DNA of 9,336 bases from positions 1-9,336 of the forward strand of contig NZ_CAADXO010000048.1 in the NCBI RefSeq assembly GCF_900753045.1, read 5' to 3'. How positions within the stretch are numbered: position 1 is the first letter of the stretch; every line of letters begins with the position of its first letter. Both the position numbers and the translations under genes were made by a program. The notes under the pieces were generated by a model. The model saw only the letters and a list, made by a program, of their open reading frames with translations, was not told where the DNA came from and made no database searches. The stretch is from an uncultured Phascolarctobacterium sp. (GTDB lineage Bacteria; Bacillota; Negativicutes; Acidaminococcales; Acidaminococcaceae). Positions 8,101 through 9,336 of this stretch are shown one piece after another.

Positions 8101-8958
8101 GCTCAGGCGGTTGCGCCAGCCAAGCTTTTTGTTGAGCTTATAACGGCCAACATTAGCCAGGTCATAACGCTTGCTGTCGAAGAAGGTGTTTTCAATCAGC
8201 TGTACGGCGTTTTCCAGAATAACAGGCTCGCCTGGACGCAGCTTCTTGTAAAGCTCCAGCATAGCTTCATCTCTGTTAGTAGTAGTATCCTTTTCCAGAG
8301 TTGCCAGCAGCGCAGGATGATTGCCGAAGCAAGCCAGGATCTCATCATTGGAGGACAAGCCCAGAGCACGCAGCAGCACGGTTGCCGGAACCTTACGGGT
8401 ACGGTCTACACGAGCAGAAATAATATCATTAATGTCAGTTTCATATTCAATCCAAGCGCCACGGTTAGGAATTACAGTAGTACCGTAAATCTTCTTACCG
8501 CTGGGATCCATAGTTACACTATAGTAAACGCCCGGAGAACGCACCAGCTGGCTGACGATAACACGTTCAGCACCGTTGATAACAAAGGTACCGGTATCGG
8601 TCATCAGCGGGAAGTCGCCCATAAATACAGAGGATTCCTTAATTTCGCCTTTTTCCTTGTCTTTGAAAATCAGGCGTGCTTTTACGTTCATCGGTGCAGA
8701 ATAGGATTCATCTCTCTCCTTGCACTCTTCAACGCTGTATTTCGGAGTTCCTAATTCAAAGCTTTCAAAGGAAAGCTCCAGATTACCTGCAAAGTCTTTA
8801 ATAGGAGAAATGTCATGCAGAATCTCCATGAGGCCCTTTTGAACGAACCATTCGTAGGATTTTCTCTGGATATCAATCAAATGAGGCATTGCCAAAATTT
8901 CATTGATTCTTGCATAACTATACCGAGTCCTATCACCTACTGGAACCGGTTTAAACAT
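5143..8958 (-). CDS. rpoB: DNA-directed RNA polymerase subunit beta
   Basis: Beta subunit of core RNA polymerase, 1271 residues, forming the catalytic cleft with beta-prime. Starts at ATG 8958 ([18 protein letters not shown]), with GGGGTGAGG (8973-8965) ending 6 nt upstream; an in-frame GTG at 8991 would add 11 non-conserved residues and swallow this site. Visible landmarks: rifampicin-binding cluster at about 443-473 ([20 protein letters not shown] and [10 protein letters not shown]), with D452, H462 and S467 equivalent to E. coli D516, H526 and S531, all the sensitive-type residue; YEDA motif with E744 and D745; [12 protein letters not shown] at 894-905 with the catalytic lysines K896 and K904; and the C-terminal clamp region [20 protein letters not shown] at 1089-1108. 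The conserved part ends near 1190; the last 81 residues are an acidic tail with about 31 Asp/Glu and three basic residues. First gene of the rpoBC unit; rpoC follows after 20 nt. Confidence 0.98.
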   Translation of the reverse strand: [1271 protein letters not shown]

Positions 8959-9017
8959 GTAATTCCTCACCCCTTCTTGTATTATCAGCACACTAAACTC
9001 GGCGAATCATGCGTGAC

Positions 9018-9056
9018 AAAAAAAACAACAAGGTTCTTACCACAAGGACCTTGTCA
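9018..9056 (-). terminator. Terminator-like attenuator in the rpoB leader
   Basis: Arms 9054-9048 (ACAAGGT) and 9034-9028 (ACCTTGT) form seven Watson-Crick pairs. Two G-T wobbles at the base (9055/9027 and 9056/9026) extend the stem, and CTT/AAG inside (9046-9044 with 9038-9036) leaves a 5-nt loop. Eight T residues follow at 9025-9018. This is a standard intrinsic terminator lying downstream of the rpoB promoter and about 60 nt before the gene, so it would have to be read through for RpoB synthesis. E. coli also has a partial terminator between rplL and rpoB, which supports an attenuator role. Confidence 0.75.
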
Positions 9057-9085
9057 GTTGTCTTCGATGATCTGCCTCATCTTTC

Positions 9086-9091
9086 ATTATA
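9086..9091 (-). promoter_or_regulatory. Possible second -10 box in the rpoB leader
   Basis: A perfect TATAAT occurs at 9091-9086 on the minus strand. No good -35 hexamer lies 16-18 bp upstream: TTGAAC is only 13 bp away, and a TTGACA at 9138-9133 is far too distant. It may be a weak secondary promoter or chance. Confidence 0.2.
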
Positions 9092-9176
9092 AGCAAGATA
9101 CGCCGTTCAACCACTGACCCGGCAGTATTTGTTGTCAAAATTTACACCTGCAAAAATAATAATGATGTAGTATGAT

Positions 9177-9205
9177 ATGTTATCATAAATTACGCAAGTT
9201 GTCAA
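9177..9205 (-). promoter_or_regulatory. Main rpoB promoter, sigma-A type
   Basis: The -35 box is a perfect TTGACA (9205-9200), the spacer is exactly 17 bp and the -10 box is TAACAT (9182-9177), preceded by TGA as an extended -10. Predicted initiation is near 9170. A second TTGACA lies 12 bp further upstream (9217-9212), with only a weak partner CGTAAT at 17 bp. The promoter begins about 10 bp after the T-tract of the upstream terminator, so rpoBC has an independent start. Confidence 0.82.
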
Positions 9206-9215
9206 GGTTTTTGTC

Positions 9216-9254
9216 AAAAAAATACAGACACACCATCTTCGGTGTGTCTGTATT
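9216..9254 (-). terminator. Strong intrinsic terminator upstream of the rpoB promoter
   Basis: Arms 9241-9254 and 9221-9234 form a perfect 14-bp stem with a 6-nt loop (9235-9240). On the minus strand it is followed by seven T residues (9222-9216, the first two also in the stem). It would stop transcripts arriving from the gene to the right, typically rplL in this gene order, although that gene is not visible. On the plus strand the stem is followed only by TGCT and then the group II intron, so its termination in that direction should be weak. Confidence 0.85.
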
Positions 9255-9258
9255 TGCT

Positions 9259-9336
9259 GTGCGCCCAGCATGGGCGCACTCTAATGGGTGAAAGTCCCTA
9301 GACCGCCCGGTAGCGGGAAGGTCATAGCTGAACACC
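9259..9336 (+). mobile_element. Group II intron, 5' end (continues beyond the window)
   Basis: The sequence from 9259 begins GTGCGCCCAGCATGGGCGCA, the typical 5' start of bacterial group II introns (GUGCG consensus), and continues with the characteristic GGGTGAAAGTCCC (9286-9298). Visible pairings are GTGCGCCCA/TGGGCGCAC (9259-9267 with 9271-9279), CCCG/CGGG (9306-9309 with 9314-9317) and GACC/GGTC (9301-9304 with 9320-9323), as expected for domain I. The intron starts four bases after a 14-bp terminator stem, a placement characteristic of class C (IIC) introns. The ribozyme core and any reverse transcriptase/maturase ORF lie outside the window. Its strand is opposite to rpoBC. Class assignment rests on insertion context only. 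Confidence 0.85.

Larger units (their letters stand above)
8959..9171 (-). promoter_or_regulatory. Untranslated leader of the rpoB transcript
   Basis: About 210 nt between the predicted initiation point (near 9170) and the rpoB ATG contain no convincing gene on either strand. The leader has an inner hairpin ATCTT/AAGAT (9099-9095 with 9083-9079) enclosed by CTGCC/GGCAG (9125-9121 with 9076-9072). A terminator-like hairpin follows (listed separately), then the ribosome site GGGGTGAGG (8973-8965). It does not match any riboswitch that I recognise. Confidence 0.6.

Noticed and set aside
6793..8754. 653-codon open frame on the plus strand, antisense to rpoB (and the similar 4145-5263 frame)
   Set aside because: A shadow frame arising from the codon use of rpoB/rpoC; no recognisable domain, and the opposite strand is fully explained by conserved polymerase subunits.
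8815..9117. 100-codon plus-strand frame spanning the rpoB start and leader
   Set aside because: It overlaps the rpoB N terminus, the ribosome site and the attenuator, has no ribosome site and no recognisable protein features.
9053..9126. tRNA-like look of part of the rpoB leader (a GGTCAGTGGTTGAA loop closed by GCCG/CGGC)
   Set aside because: There is no consistent acceptor stem, no TTCGA-type T arm and the anticodon arm does not pair properly, so it is not a tRNA gene.

Overview
The window is a bacterial RNA polymerase locus, read almost entirely from the minus strand. It holds rpoB (beta subunit) and rpoC (beta-prime subunit), a small uncharacterised gene after rpoC, and the 5' part of an OmpR/PhoB-type response regulator gene that runs off the left edge. 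At the far right, on the plus strand, is the 5' end of a group II intron. The protein sequences are of Bacillota type: RpoC lacks the large trigger-loop insertion of proteobacteria, and RpoB has a Bacillota-like acidic C-terminal tail. RpoC is about 1370 residues, longer than in Bacillus (about 1200), and sequence flavour makes me favour the Negativicutes (Acidaminococcus/Phascolarctobacterium-like). That placement is recollection-based inference, not a search result.

Layout from right to left, which is the direction of transcription: group II intron 5' end (9259-9336, plus strand); a strong hairpin with a minus-strand T-tract (9216-9254), probably ending the upstream transcript; a near-consensus sigma-A promoter (9177-9205); a leader of about 210 nt containing a terminator-like attenuator (9018-9056); rpoB (8958-5143); a 20-nt gap; rpoC from a TTG start (5122-1007); a 67-nt gap with a hairpin lacking a good T-tract; a 130-aa orphan gene (939-547); a clear intrinsic terminator (507-543); and a separate promoter driving the response regulator gene (439 to beyond position 1).

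rpoB, rpoC and probably the 130-aa gene form one transcription unit. Its promoter lies directly after the upstream terminator, so core polymerase synthesis looks uncoupled from the gene further upstream (usually rplL, not visible here) and set by initiation plus possible attenuation in the leader. The response regulator is a separate unit with its own promoter.

The most notable items are: (1) an expanded segment in RpoC between the first and the last three cysteines of the second zinc site, made of three diverged copies of one module where E. coli and B. subtilis have one; (2) a group II intron sitting four bases from a terminator hairpin, the placement typical of bacterial class C introns, in the rpoB upstream region; (3) a probable attenuator in the rpoB leader with a possible competing pairing; (4) the unknown 130-aa gene tied to rpoBC. 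No phage, CRISPR, toxin-antitoxin or tRNA gene was seen.
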